Source: Massilia sp. Root133 (GTDB lineage: Bacteria; Pseudomonadota; Gammaproteobacteria; Burkholderiales; Burkholderiaceae_D). Taken from it: 64,000 nucleotides of DNA. The translations under genes and the position numbers were made by a program. The stretch lies in NCBI RefSeq assembly GCF_001426525.1, contig NZ_LMEW01000005.1, positions 62,001-126,000 on the forward strand, in the 5' to 3' direction. Shown here piece by piece: positions 1 through 8,736 of this stretch. Within the stretch, counting starts at the first letter, position 1; each line of letters starts with the position of its first letter. The notes below the pieces were generated by a model. That model was not told the origin of the DNA. It saw nothing but the letters and a program-made list of their open reading frames with translations, and ran no database searches.

Positions 1-1089
1 GTCCTGGCCGTCGGGCGGGTAGGCCGGATCGGGCGCGCCGCCGGCCGCGGCGAGGAGGGTCGGCAGCCAGTCCATGCTGATCGCGACCTGGTCCGTCGTC
101 GTGCCGGCACCAAGGCGGCGCGGCCAGCGCACGATCGCGGGCACGCGGATGCCGCCTTCCAGCAGTTCCGTCTTCTGGCCGCTGAACGGCCACGTCTTCG
201 AGAAGCGCTCGCCGCCGTTGTCGCTCGTGAAGATGACGATCGTGTCGTCGGCGAGGCCCTTGCGCCGCAGCGCGTCGAGCACGCGGCCGATGGCGGTGTC
301 GAGCCCCGTCACCATCTTGCCGTAGGTGACCAGGTCGCCGCCGTCATAGTGGAAGATGTTGCCGATGTCGCGCGACACGGCTTCGTCGCCCGGACCTTCC
401 CACGGCCAGTGCGGCGCCGTGAAGTGCAGCGACAGGAAGAACGGCTGCTTCCCATCCTGTTGGCCGATGTATTCCGTGGCGCGCTCCGCGAGCAGGTCGG
501 TGTAATAGCCGACCTTGTGCACGGGGACTTCGCCTTCGTACAGGTCTTCCGGGACCTCGGGGCCGACGCCCGGCTTGTGCGTGAAGTAGTCGATGGCGCC
601 GCCGTAGTTGCCGAAGAAGACGTCGTAGCCGCTCTTGAGGGGACCGAACACAGGCAGGTAGCCCAGGTGCCACTTGCCGAACAGCGCGGTGCGGTAGCCC
701 GCCTTCTTCAGCAGCGACGGCAGGGTCGGATGCTGCGGCGGCAGGCCGATGGTCTTCGACGCCCCGGCGATCGGCTCTTCCAGCCCGCCGCGCAGGCGGT
801 ACTGGTAGCGGCCCGTGATCAGGCCGAAACGCGTGGCGGAGCACACGGCGGAATTGGCGTAGGCCTGCGTGAAGCGCACGCCCTGCGCGGCCAGGCGGTC
901 GAGGTTCGGCGTGGTGAAATCCGTGTTGCCGTAGACGCCCAGGTCGGCGTAACCCAGGTCGTCCGCGAGGATGAAGACGATGTTCGGCTGCCGGTCCTTG
1001 CGGTCGGCCGCGAACAGCGCCTGCGGGGCGAGAGCGAGGGCGGGGAGGCCCTTGATGACGGCGCGGCGTTTCTGGTCGGTTTTGCTCAT
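1..1089 (-). CDS. Sulfatase (arylsulfatase family), C-terminus cut by window edge
   Basis: Hydrolyses a sulfate ester, probably in the periplasm. The protein starts with a twin-arginine-like leader (KRRAVIKG at residues 7-14, then a hydrophobic stretch ending near residue 28). It continues into the type I sulfatase core: metal-binding Asp-Asp at 43-44 (LADDLGY), the formylglycine site C-S-A-T-R with Cys83, GKWHLG, and the later TSDNGG block. The modified Cys sits in C-x-A-x-R, not the commoner C-x-P-x-R; both are accepted by formylglycine-generating enzymes, and none is encoded here. The start is chosen for AAGGAA eight bases upstream. It lies 13 bp after the TonB receptor and is the third gene of a minus-strand operon with an arylsulfotransferase-like protein, which suggests aryl sulfates as substrates. 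The 3' end is outside the window. Confidence 0.93.
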   Translation of the reverse strand, partial: MSKTDQKRRAVIKGLPALALAPQALFAADRKDRQPNIVFILADDLGYADLGVYGNTDFTTPNLDRLAAQGVRFTQAYANSAVCSATRFGLITGRYQYRLRGGLEEPIAGASKTIGLPPQHPTLPSLLKKAGYRTALFGKWHLGYLPVFGPLKSGYDVFFGNYGGAIDYFTHKPGVGPEVPEDLYEGEVPVHKVGYYTDLLAERATEYIGQQDGKQPFFLSLHFTAPHWPWEGPGDEAVSRDIGNIFHYDGGDLVTYGKMVTGLDTAIGRVLDALRRKGLADDTIVIFTSDNGGERFSKTWPFSGQKTELLEGGIRVPAIVRWPRRLGAGTTTDQVAISMDWLPTLLAAAGGAPDPAYPPDGQD

Positions 1090-1102
1090 GATGGTTCCTT
1101 GC

Positions 1103-3484
1103 TTAGAAATCGAGACGGGCGGTCGCGCCGATCGTGCGCGGCGTGCCGATGACGGCGTTGTACGAGCCGAACGTGCCGTTCCACATGCTCGTGTAGTACT
1201 GGCGGTCGAACAGGTTGCGGGCCCACAGCTGCACGTCCCACGCGTGCTCGCCGTTCGAGCGCACGCCGGCGGACAGGTTGGCGAGGCCGTACGCCGGGAT
1301 GCGCGAATACTTCGACGCGTCCAGCGTGCCGTAGGTCGACGAGCGGTACGACACGTTGCCGTTCACATAGGCGCGCCACGTGTCATCCAGCGGAAGTTCC
1401 CAGCGCGCGCCCACGTTCGCGGTGCGGCGCGGCGCGTTGACGAGGGCGTCGCGGCCGGACAAATCGCACGACACGGCATTCACTTCCGGCGCGCACGGCG
1501 CATTCTTGTACGTCAGGTAGCGCGGGTCGTTGAACGACACGTTCGCCTGGATGTGCAGGGTGCGCACGGGGATCGCGAGGGCCTCGAGCTCGATGCCGCG
1601 GGTGCGCACGTCGCCGGCGTTCGTCAGGTACGACGTCCGCGTCGTCGGGTCGTAGGCATTGCTCTGGTAGCCGTGGACGACGGTCGCGAACAGGTTCGCG
1701 TTCAGCTGCAGGCGACGGTTCAGCAGCGTGCTTTTCACGCCCAGTTCGGCCGCGTTGGCGCGTTCGGCGCCCACCAGCAGCGACGCGGCGCCGGCCGCGC
1801 CGGGCACCTGCAGGTTGATGCCGCCGGACTTCTCGCCGTGCGACAGGCTGGCGTACAACAGGACGTCGTCCCACGCTTTGAAGCCGGCCGAGAGAAGCGC
1901 GCTGGGACTGGACTGGTGCAGCGCCAGCGGACCGGAATCGTAGGCGCCGTAGCGCGCGTTGCGCACGGTGAGGGCGGGGCCGCTGACCGTCGGGCCGACG
2001 GGGCCGTACCGGATCACGCGCACGCGCTTGTCCTCGTACGTGCCGCGCAGGCCGGCCGTCAGGTCCCAGCGGTCGGTCGCATGCCACGTGGCCTGGCCGA
2101 ACAGCGCGTAGCTGTTGACGCGCAGCGTGCCCGGCGAGTTGCTGGTGACGTCGTTCCACGCGCCGACCGGATTGCCGTTGAAGCGGTCGGCGAGGGGACC
2201 ATTGACGGTGAACGCGTTGTTCTCCAGCTCCTGGTAGTAATAGTAGGCGCCGGCGACGGTGTCGACCGCGCCCGGGCTGCTTCCCCAGCGCAGCTCTTGC
2301 GTGAACTGGCGGTGTTTCGCGGACTGGCCCACGTTCAGGGTCACCGGCACGTCGAGACCGTCGTCGTTGTGCGGCACGAAGTTCCAGGTGCGCCACGCGC
2401 TGATCGAGGTGAGGCGGCTGGCGTTGGCGAGGTTCCAGTTGGCTTCCGCCGATATGCCGCCCTGGTGCACGTTCACGTGCGAGCCGTTGTCGAGGGCGAC
2501 GGCGCGGTTTTCCGGATCCGTGACAGGATGCCCGCCGACGAGGGCCGCCTGCGCGAGATACTTGCCGGTCGCGCCGGCGTTATAGAAAATCAGCGTGCCG
2601 TTGTTCGAGTCTTCCTCGTTGTAGTCGGCGATGACGCGCAGGCTGAAGTCCTTGCCTGGCTCATACAGGGCCTGTGCGCGCAGGCCCTGACGCAGGCCAC
2701 CCTGCACGCGGGTGCCGTTGTAGCGGTTGCGGATATAGCCGTCGTCCTGCGTGCGGTACACGGACAGGCGCGCCGCCAGGTCGTCCGTCACGGGACGGTT
2801 CAATACCAGCTTGCCCTGCACGTAGCCGTAGCTGCCGGCCGAGAGCTCCGCCTGCGACTCCACGTCGTGCGCCGGCTTGCGCGACGAGATGTTCACGACG
2901 CCCGCCGTCGTGTTCTTGCCGAACAGCGTGCCCTGCGGACCGCGCAGCAGTTCCAGCTGTTCGATGTCGAGCGCGTCGAACGCCGCCATGCCGGGGCGGG
3001 CGAGGTAGACGTTGTCGAGGTACAGGCCCACGCTGCCTTCCAGGCCGTCGCTGGCGGGGTTGTTGCCGAGACCACGCACCGCAAAGCTCATCTGGCGGGC
3101 GTGGACGTAGTTGATCGTCGTGCTGGGCAGCAGTTGCTGCAGGTCCTGGGCGCGGTAGACGCGGTTCGCTTCCAGCTCGTCGCCGTTCAGCACCGTCATC
3201 GGCGTCGGCACGCTCTGCGCGCTTTCGACGCGGCGGCGGGTGGAGACGAGCACCGTCTGGATCGTGTCGGACAGCGGTTGCGTGGCGGCGGGATCGGGGC
3301 CCGCATCGGCGGCGGCGGCGAGCACCGGCGCGACGGCGGCATTCGGCCCCGCGTTTGGTCCCGATTCCTGCGCCCACACGCATCCGGCGCACATCATCAT
3401 GGCCGCCGCCGCGATGGTGGTGCGTGAAACGGCCGGCGCGCCGTGGCGCCTGGTCTTGTGTAGAGCTGCGGATGCGTAAAACAC
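1103..3484 (-). CDS. TonB-dependent outer-membrane receptor
   Basis: Energy-coupled outer-membrane transporter, 793 aa. An N-terminal signal peptide ends near VWAQ. The plug domain follows, with the hallmark stretch LLRGPQGTLFGKNTTAG and the NISSRKPA segment, then a long beta-barrel ending in Phe (TARLDF), as expected for outer-membrane insertion. The start is GTG at 3484 because AAGGAG lies six bases before it; an in-frame ATG at 3505 has no comparable ribosome site. It is the middle gene of an arylsulfotransferase / receptor / sulfatase operon, so a sulfated aromatic or its glycoside is a reasonable cargo. It belongs to the receptor subfamily often used for plant-derived carbohydrates and aromatics in sphingomonads and Oxalobacteraceae, not to a clear siderophore group. 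Confidence 0.93.
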   Translation of the reverse strand: MFYASAALHKTRRHGAPAVSRTTIAAAAMMMCAGCVWAQESGPNAGPNAAVAPVLAAAADAGPDPAATQPLSDTIQTVLVSTRRRVESAQSVPTPMTVLNGDELEANRVYRAQDLQQLLPSTTINYVHARQMSFAVRGLGNNPASDGLEGSVGLYLDNVYLARPGMAAFDALDIEQLELLRGPQGTLFGKNTTAGVVNISSRKPAHDVESQAELSAGSYGYVQGKLVLNRPVTDDLAARLSVYRTQDDGYIRNRYNGTRVQGGLRQGLRAQALYEPGKDFSLRVIADYNEEDSNNGTLIFYNAGATGKYLAQAALVGGHPVTDPENRAVALDNGSHVNVHQGGISAEANWNLANASRLTSISAWRTWNFVPHNDDGLDVPVTLNVGQSAKHRQFTQELRWGSSPGAVDTVAGAYYYYQELENNAFTVNGPLADRFNGNPVGAWNDVTSNSPGTLRVNSYALFGQATWHATDRWDLTAGLRGTYEDKRVRVIRYGPVGPTVSGPALTVRNARYGAYDSGPLALHQSSPSALLSAGFKAWDDVLLYASLSHGEKSGGINLQVPGAAGAASLLVGAERANAAELGVKSTLLNRRLQLNANLFATVVHGYQSNAYDPTTRTSYLTNAGDVRTRGIELEALAIPVRTLHIQANVSFNDPRYLTYKNAPCAPEVNAVSCDLSGRDALVNAPRRTANVGARWELPLDDTWRAYVNGNVSYRSSTYGTLDASKYSRIPAYGLANLSAGVRSNGEHAWDVQLWARNLFDRQYYTSMWNGTFGSYNAVIGTPRTIGATARLDF

Positions 3485-3528
3485 GTGGTTCTCCTTGAAC
3501 GTCATGAAAATCGGGATGAGCGAAGCCG

Positions 3529-3554
3529 CTGCGGCGCGGGGGGACGCGCCGCAG
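3529..3554 (-). other. Intercistronic hairpin between arylsulfotransferase and TonB receptor
   Basis: A perfect 10-bp stem (CTGCGGCGCG / CGCGCCGCAG) with a 6-nt loop lies between two minus-strand genes. There is no T-run after it on the minus strand, so it is more likely an mRNA-stabilising or partial-termination hairpin than a full terminator. Confidence 0.5.
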
Positions 3555-3577
3555 GCGTTACAAAAAAGTGAAAGGGG

Positions 3578-5005
3578 TTAGCGCGTGCTGGCGACGGTGT
3601 CGAGCGGACGCTCGCTGCGCGGCGTACCGGCCGGCACCCAGTCGTACGGCACGGGCTGGGCGCGATAGACCCAGTTCGTGCGCACCGTGCGTCCGCTGCC
3701 GCCGACGGCGGAATCGCCGTAGAACGGGCTGACGTATTCCCACACGATCTCGCCCTGCGGCGTGACCTGGAATATCCGGCCGTTCATGCCTTCGTCGATG
3801 AGGGTGTTCCCGTTCGGCAGGCGGCGCGCGCTGCTGATGAAGGCGCTGTAGAAGCTCCACTGCGTCTGCTTCGAGTCCACCGCGGTGTACTCCCACACGA
3901 TCTCTTTCTTGACCGGGTCGATTTCCAGCACGCGCGAGTGCGGGAAGATGCCGGGGCTGACGATCGGGTAGCCGGCTTCGCCCTGGTTGGCGAACACGAT
4001 CAGGTTGCCGGCGCCGGGCAGGCCGGGCGCGATCAGGTGCGGGTCATGCTGGCCGATCAGCTGGTCGACGGGACGCGGCAGCTTGCCGCCGGCCGGCGCG
4101 AAATCGGGGCCGAGGCGCCATACGACCTTGCCCGTCTTCTTGTCGATGATGGCGACGATGTTCGCCTGGCGCGAACTGATGATCACGTTGTCCGGCGCGA
4201 AGCGCGCGTCGCCGCCGTCGAACCATTTGTTCGGGCCGAGGACACGGGCGCTGTTCGTGTGCAGGTAGTCGACCGCTTTGGCGCCGTCGCGCGGCGCGGC
4301 GTTGCGCAGCTGGTCCAGCGCGGCTTTCGAAAAGCCGAATTCGTCGAGGTGGTCGGACGCTGTCCAGCGCCACACGATCTTCCCTTGCGGGTCGACTTCG
4401 TACAGCACGTCGTCCAGCACCCGCGGCGCCTTGAAGCCCTTCACGTCATGCACGAGGTTCGCCAGCACGAGCGTGCTGCCGTTGGACAGACGCTCCCAGT
4501 CGTGGTGCTGCTTCGCCGCGCCGCCCGGCGCAGCGTTTGTCGTCGTGTCGGCGCCGCCGTACGCGGTCTGCGCGGCCGCACCCCAGCGCCACACGACCTT
4601 GCCGTCCCAATCCAGCTCGCCGATCGCGGTATTGCCGAGTCCATTGCCCGCGGCCTGCACGCCCGGCAGCTGCGCCAGCTGCAGCAGCACGCGGCCGCGC
4701 GCGCCGCCGGCTTTGGCCGGTTCCACCAGCACGGGCGGGAAGCCTTCCTGCGCCCACTGGTGCACTTCGTTGCCGTTCATGTCGATCAGGTGCGTCTTCT
4801 TGTCCTGGCCCGAAAACAGCACGTAGCCGTTCCACGCCTTCTGCGGTTCGTAGCGGGTGACGCCCGTCGGGAACACGCTGGGCGCGGCGAAGGCGGCTGC
4901 CACCGGCAGCATGCACAGGGCCAGCAGGGCGCACGTTTGCAGGCGACGTGCCTGTTGCTGTCGTTGTCGGAGGCGGGCCAGGCGGCGCTTGGTGTTGGCG
5001 GTCAT
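3578..5005 (-). CDS. Arylsulfotransferase (ASST)-family secreted protein
   Basis: About 475 aa. A cationic N-terminus and hydrophobic segment (CALLALCMLPVAAAFAAP) form a signal peptide, so the protein is periplasmic. The body has beta-propeller repeats of the ASST family: G-K-I/V-V-W-R-W and E-I-V-W-E-Y strands recur four to five times, with HHDWERL and QHDPH histidine segments that resemble the family's active-site region. Family members move sulfate between phenols (PAPS-independent); many relatives have no known activity. The start at 5005 is preferred because AAAGGGACG precedes it; an upstream in-frame ATG at 5146 lies far into the intergenic region. It is the first gene of the minus-strand operon with a TonB receptor and a sulfatase and is divergent from the LLM oxidoreductase. 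Confidence 0.8.
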   Translation of the reverse strand: MTANTKRRLARLRQRQQQARRLQTCALLALCMLPVAAAFAAPSVFPTGVTRYEPQKAWNGYVLFSGQDKKTHLIDMNGNEVHQWAQEGFPPVLVEPAKAGGARGRVLLQLAQLPGVQAAGNGLGNTAIGELDWDGKVVWRWGAAAQTAYGGADTTTNAAPGGAAKQHHDWERLSNGSTLVLANLVHDVKGFKAPRVLDDVLYEVDPQGKIVWRWTASDHLDEFGFSKAALDQLRNAAPRDGAKAVDYLHTNSARVLGPNKWFDGGDARFAPDNVIISSRQANIVAIIDKKTGKVVWRLGPDFAPAGGKLPRPVDQLIGQHDPHLIAPGLPGAGNLIVFANQGEAGYPIVSPGIFPHSRVLEIDPVKKEIVWEYTAVDSKQTQWSFYSAFISSARRLPNGNTLIDEGMNGRIFQVTPQGEIVWEYVSPFYGDSAVGGSGRTVRTNWVYRAQPVPYDWVPAGTPRSERPLDTVASTR

Positions 5006-5167
5006 GACGTCCCTTTCGTTATGGATGAGTCGAAACATCTTACGAAGGGAAGGGCCGATGCAGAACGAATATGTTGACATATCCATATCCCAGCGAGACT
5101 TATAACGATATGCGGTTTTTGCAACACCTTGCTGCTGCGGAGCCAATAACTTGATGAATAAAAGAGA

Positions 5168-5196
5168 TTGACGACCCGAATATCTGCAACTACCAT
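5168..5196 (+). promoter_or_regulatory. Sigma70-type promoter for the LLM/GH3 operon
   Basis: TTGACG at 5168-5173, a 17-bp spacer, and TACCAT at 5191-5196. The palindromic operator at 5195-5214 begins inside the -10 box, which fits repression. Found by eye, not tested. Confidence 0.5.
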
Positions 5197-5214
5197 AATC
5201 ATAATTACGGTTAT
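5195..5214. promoter_or_regulatory. AATT-centred palindromic operator, copy 1
   Basis: ATAATCATAATTACGGTTAT is a near-perfect inverted repeat around AATT (consensus of the copies: ATAAYCRTAATTAYGRTTAT). The same motif occurs at 9336-9355, 12458-12477 and 18925-18944, always upstream of a catabolic transcription unit. It lies in the divergent region between the arylsulfotransferase operon and the LLM operon, so it could control both. The best local candidate for the binding protein is the TetR regulator at 11770; this is inference. Confidence 0.65.
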
Positions 5215-5247
5215 GATTTAACCCAACACCACCCAGAAGGGACTTGT

Positions 5248-6342
5248 ATGCGTTTTTCCATCTTCCTCAACGCCCGCACCATGACGCCGGACGCCGACCG
5301 CCAACTGATCGTCGACCTGGAGCGGCACGCCCTGCTGGCGGGCGAGCTCGGTTTCGATGCGATCTTCCTGCCGGACCACCACTTCAACGGCTACATGGCG
5401 ATTGCCAGCGACAGCTACATGTTCGCCTCGTACCTGGCCGCGAAGCTGCCCGCCATGCACTTCGGCTTCTCCGTCACGACGGTGCCGCTGCATCACCCGG
5501 TCCGTTTCGTCGAGCGCATCAACATTCTCGACCACCTCACGAAGGGCAAGCTGCTGGTGGGCGTGGGTTCCGGTACGACGCCGGAAGAGATGATCGGCTT
5601 CGGCGTGAACTACAAGGACGCCGGCCGCATCGCCGAGGAAAACCTGGCCGCCGCGGAAGCGCTGTGGAACAAGCGCATGGAAGACGACGCGATCGAGCTG
5701 GACGGCTTCCACAAGGGCCGCGTGCTGCAGCGTATCGCCCCGAGCCCGTACGGTGAAAAGCATGCGCGCCTGATGCCGGTGGCGATGAAGGACGCGAGCA
5801 TCACGCGCGCCGCCGTCAACGGCTGGCCCGCGTTCATCCCCGCGTTCACGCCGCCGCAGATCGGCGGCCTGGAACCCCTGAAGCACGTGAAGAAGTACTT
5901 CGGCAAATACCACGAGCAGTTGCTGGCCGCCGGACACTCCAGTGAGACCGTCAAGGATGCGCTGTCGTGGACGACGCACAGCTACCAGTGCGTCCACCTG
6001 GCCGAGACCGACGAACAGGCGCGAAAGGAAGTGCTGGAAATCCTGACGTCGTACCAGGAAGCGGTCGACCGCGAAGCCGCGTTCAATGCCAAGGCGGAAA
6101 GCGACGACGCGAACAAGAAGACCGACCGCACCGGCAGCGCGCTGACGGAAGAATGGATGGCCACGTGGTGCCTGTACGGCAGCCCGGCCACCGTCATCGA
6201 CAAGCTGCGCGCGTACCAGCAAGTCGGCATCGGCAACATCCTGTGCGGCACCGTCACCGGCCCGCTCACCGAGCAGCGCCTCGCGTACGCGGACCAGACC
6301 CTGCGCCTGCTGGCCCAACACGTGATCCCGGCATTCCAATGA
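5248..6342 (+). CDS. LLM-class flavin-dependent oxidoreductase (luciferase family)
   Basis: 364 aa with the bacterial luciferase-like TIM-barrel fold: N-terminal strand RFSIFLN, LPDHHFNGY, the LLVGVGSGTTPEEM loop typical of the flavin-binding region, and the C-terminal GSPATVIDKL segment common in this class. Members use reduced FMN or F420 to oxygenate small organics. An NADPH-dependent FMN reductase two genes downstream (8737) could supply FMNH2, so this looks like a two-component monooxygenase. Its substrate is not shown by the sequence; a glycoside or aglycone is suggested by the GH3 gene, whose start overlaps its stop (ATGA). Transcription probably begins at the promoter/operator at 5168-5214. 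The start codon follows AGAAGGGACTTGT. Confidence 0.88.
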   Translation: MRFSIFLNARTMTPDADRQLIVDLERHALLAGELGFDAIFLPDHHFNGYMAIASDSYMFASYLAAKLPAMHFGFSVTTVPLHHPVRFVERINILDHLTKGKLLVGVGSGTTPEEMIGFGVNYKDAGRIAEENLAAAEALWNKRMEDDAIELDGFHKGRVLQRIAPSPYGEKHARLMPVAMKDASITRAAVNGWPAFIPAFTPPQIGGLEPLKHVKKYFGKYHEQLLAAGHSSETVKDALSWTTHSYQCVHLAETDEQARKEVLEILTSYQEAVDREAAFNAKAESDDANKKTDRTGSALTEEWMATWCLYGSPATVIDKLRAYQQVGIGNILCGTVTGPLTEQRLAYADQTLRLLAQHVIPAFQ

Positions 6343-8723
6343 GCGAAACGACCTTGACCCTGGACGAGATGGCGAGCCTCACGGCCGGCGCCTCCATGTG
6401 GTCCACGGCCGCCATCCCGCACGCCGGCATCCCGTCGCTCGCGATGGCGGACGGCCCGATGGGCGTGGCCGGCCCGCGCGTGGACGAGCGCGATGTGTCG
6501 CTGCTGACGCCCGCGCCCGTCGCACTGGGCGCCAGCTGGGACAGGGAACTCGTGCAGCGGGTCGGGCGCCTCGTCGGCGGCGAGGCGATCCGCCGCAAGG
6601 TGGACCTGATGCTCGCGCCGAACCTGAACCTCGCGCGCAGCCCGCTGGCTGGGCGCGCGTTCGAATATTTTTCCGAAGACCCGCTGCTGTGCGGCCGCCT
6701 CGGCGGCGCGTGGATCCAGGGCTGCCAGTCCGTCGGCACGGGCGCGGTCGCAAAACACCTTGTGTGCAACGACAGCGAGACGGCGCGCGATTCCATGAAC
6801 GCCGTCGTCGACGAGCGCACCCTGCGCGAAGTGTACCTGGCGCCATTCGAGATGGCCGCGCAGGCCGGCTGCGCGGGGATGCTCACGGCGTACAACAAGG
6901 TGAATGGCGCCTGGTGCGCGGAAGCCGGGAAAATCGTGCGCGACGTCGCGAAAGGCGAGTGGATATTCGACGGCGTGTTCATGAGCGACTGGTTCGGCAC
7001 GCATTCGACGGTGCCGTCGCTGAACGGCGGCCTGGACCTCGAGATGCCCGGGCCCGCACGCTTCCTCGGTGCGAAGAGCGCGGGCGCGGTGGTGGAAGGG
7101 CAGGTCGACCTGGAACGTGTGCGCGACGCGGCCGAACGCGTGGCGCGGACGGCGCGCCGATTCGGGCGGGACAAGGGCGCGCCGCTGCCCGCCGCGGAGG
7201 CCAGCGGGCTGCTCGTGGAAGCGGCCGCCGCCGGCTTCACGCTCGTGCGCAACGACGACGCCATCCTGCCGCTGGACCCTGCGCGCTACCCGCGCATCGC
7301 GGTGCTCGGCCCGAACGCGAGCGCGCCTTGCTTCCAGGGCGGCACGTTCGCCAAGATCGCCGTGCGGCCGGACGCGCTGCTGCCGCTGGACGCGCTGCGT
7401 GCCCGCTTCGGCGATGCGATCGTCGTGTACGAGCCGGGCGTCGATCCGCAGCCGAAGCTGCCGCGCATGCCTGCCCGGCCCGCGCGTGACGTCGACGGCT
7501 GCACGCGTGGCATGACGCTCGACTACTTCGACAATCCCGACTGCGCAGGCAGCCCGCTCCTCTCCGAAACGCGCGACACGAACTCGCTGACGTGGTTCCA
7601 CGGCGTGCATGCGGCCGGCGCGCTGCAGCAGGCTGCGGCGACGCGGGCGAGCGGCGTCGTCACGGCCACCGCCGACGGCCCGCACCGGTTTTACATCGGC
7701 GGCACGGGCGCGCTGCGCCTCGTCGTCGACGGCGTGGAAGTGTTCCGGCGCGACGACCAGCTGGCGCCCGGCGACGTGATGGGCCGGCTGAAGAGCGGCG
7801 ACGCGGATTGCGTCACGGTCGACCTGCGCGCCGGTCAGGTCGTGACGGTCGTCGGCGAGCTGCGCTACTCGCCAGCGCGCTGCCAGGGCCTGTGGTACGG
7901 CGTGCGCGGCCCGGACAGCAACGAGGCGATGATGGCGCGCGCCGTCGCGGCGGCCCGTGCGGCGGATGCCGTCGTGCTGGTTGTCGGCGAGACGTCGGAT
8001 GCCAGCGTCGAAAGCAAGGACCGCGTCGACACGCGCCTGCCGGCCGAACAGGTCGAACTGATCGAACGGGTATGCGCCGCGAACCCGGACACGGTCGTCG
8101 TCACCAATGTGGGCCACGCGTTCGATACGCGCTGGGAGTGCCAGGCGAAGGCCGTGCTGCATTGCTGGTACCCGGGCGAGGAATTCGGCCGCGCGCTGGC
8201 GCAGGTGCTGGCGGGCGACCGCGAGCCGGGCGGCCGCATGCCCGTCACCATCGCCTGCGACGATGCCGACTACCCGGCGCTGTCGCTGCAGCCGGATGCG
8301 AACGGCGACCTGCCTTACAGCGAAGGCACGCGGGTCGGCTACCGCGGCCTGGCCGCGCGCGGCATCGCCCCGCGCCAGGCATTCGGCGCCGGCTTCGGCT
8401 ACACGACGTTCGCGCTCGACGGCGTTGCGGTCGCAGCAAACGGCCAGGACGGCTGGACCGTGACCGTCGACGTCCGCAATACCGGCACGCGCGCCGGCGC
8501 GGAAGTCGTGCAGGTGTACCGCGCAGTGCCCGAACTGACGCTCGTCGGTTTCGAGAAAGTCCAGCTGGCGGCCGGCGAGACCCGCACGGTGCGCATCGCC
8601 ATCGAACGCCGCCGGCTGCAAACGTGGCAGGACGGCTGGACGGACTTGCCGGGTTCCGTCGAACTCTTCGTGGGCCGGTCCAGCGCCGACCTGTCCCTTG
8701 CCGTACAAGTCAACACGAATTAA
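6339..8723 (+). CDS. Glycoside hydrolase family 3 beta-glycosidase with PA14 insert
   Basis: 794 aa. GH3 N-terminal TIM barrel carries the catalytic nucleophile Asp217 in GVFMSDWFGTH, plus KH (139-140) and the NKVNG loop for substrate contact. The second alpha/beta domain is interrupted by a PA14-like module (about residues 395-520, from LDYFDNPDC through FYIGGTGALRLVVDG), and a fibronectin III-like domain ends the protein (VTVDVRNTGTRAGAEVVQVY). This architecture is common in beta-glucosidases that act on decorated or aromatic glucosides. No signal peptide is visible, so it should be cytoplasmic. The start overlaps the LLM stop by ATGA, indicating translational coupling. It most likely releases glucose from imported O-glucosides. 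Confidence 0.92.
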   Translation: MSETTLTLDEMASLTAGASMWSTAAIPHAGIPSLAMADGPMGVAGPRVDERDVSLLTPAPVALGASWDRELVQRVGRLVGGEAIRRKVDLMLAPNLNLARSPLAGRAFEYFSEDPLLCGRLGGAWIQGCQSVGTGAVAKHLVCNDSETARDSMNAVVDERTLREVYLAPFEMAAQAGCAGMLTAYNKVNGAWCAEAGKIVRDVAKGEWIFDGVFMSDWFGTHSTVPSLNGGLDLEMPGPARFLGAKSAGAVVEGQVDLERVRDAAERVARTARRFGRDKGAPLPAAEASGLLVEAAAAGFTLVRNDDAILPLDPARYPRIAVLGPNASAPCFQGGTFAKIAVRPDALLPLDALRARFGDAIVVYEPGVDPQPKLPRMPARPARDVDGCTRGMTLDYFDNPDCAGSPLLSETRDTNSLTWFHGVHAAGALQQAAATRASGVVTATADGPHRFYIGGTGALRLVVDGVEVFRRDDQLAPGDVMGRLKSGDADCVTVDLRAGQVVTVVGELRYSPARCQGLWYGVRGPDSNEAMMARAVAAARAADAVVLVVGETSDASVESKDRVDTRLPAEQVELIERVCAANPDTVVVTNVGHAFDTRWECQAKAVLHCWYPGEEFGRALAQVLAGDREPGGRMPVTIACDDADYPALSLQPDANGDLPYSEGTRVGYRGLAARGIAPRQAFGAGFGYTTFALDGVAVAANGQDGWTVTVDVRNTGTRAGAEVVQVYRAVPELTLVGFEKVQLAAGETRTVRIAIERRRLQTWQDGWTDLPGSVELFVGRSSADLSLAVQVNTN

Positions 8724-8736
8724 CCAGGAGATCACC

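Noticed and set aside
971..3427. 818-codon plus-strand frame
   Set aside because: Shadow of the TonB receptor gene on the minus strand; no recognisable domain.
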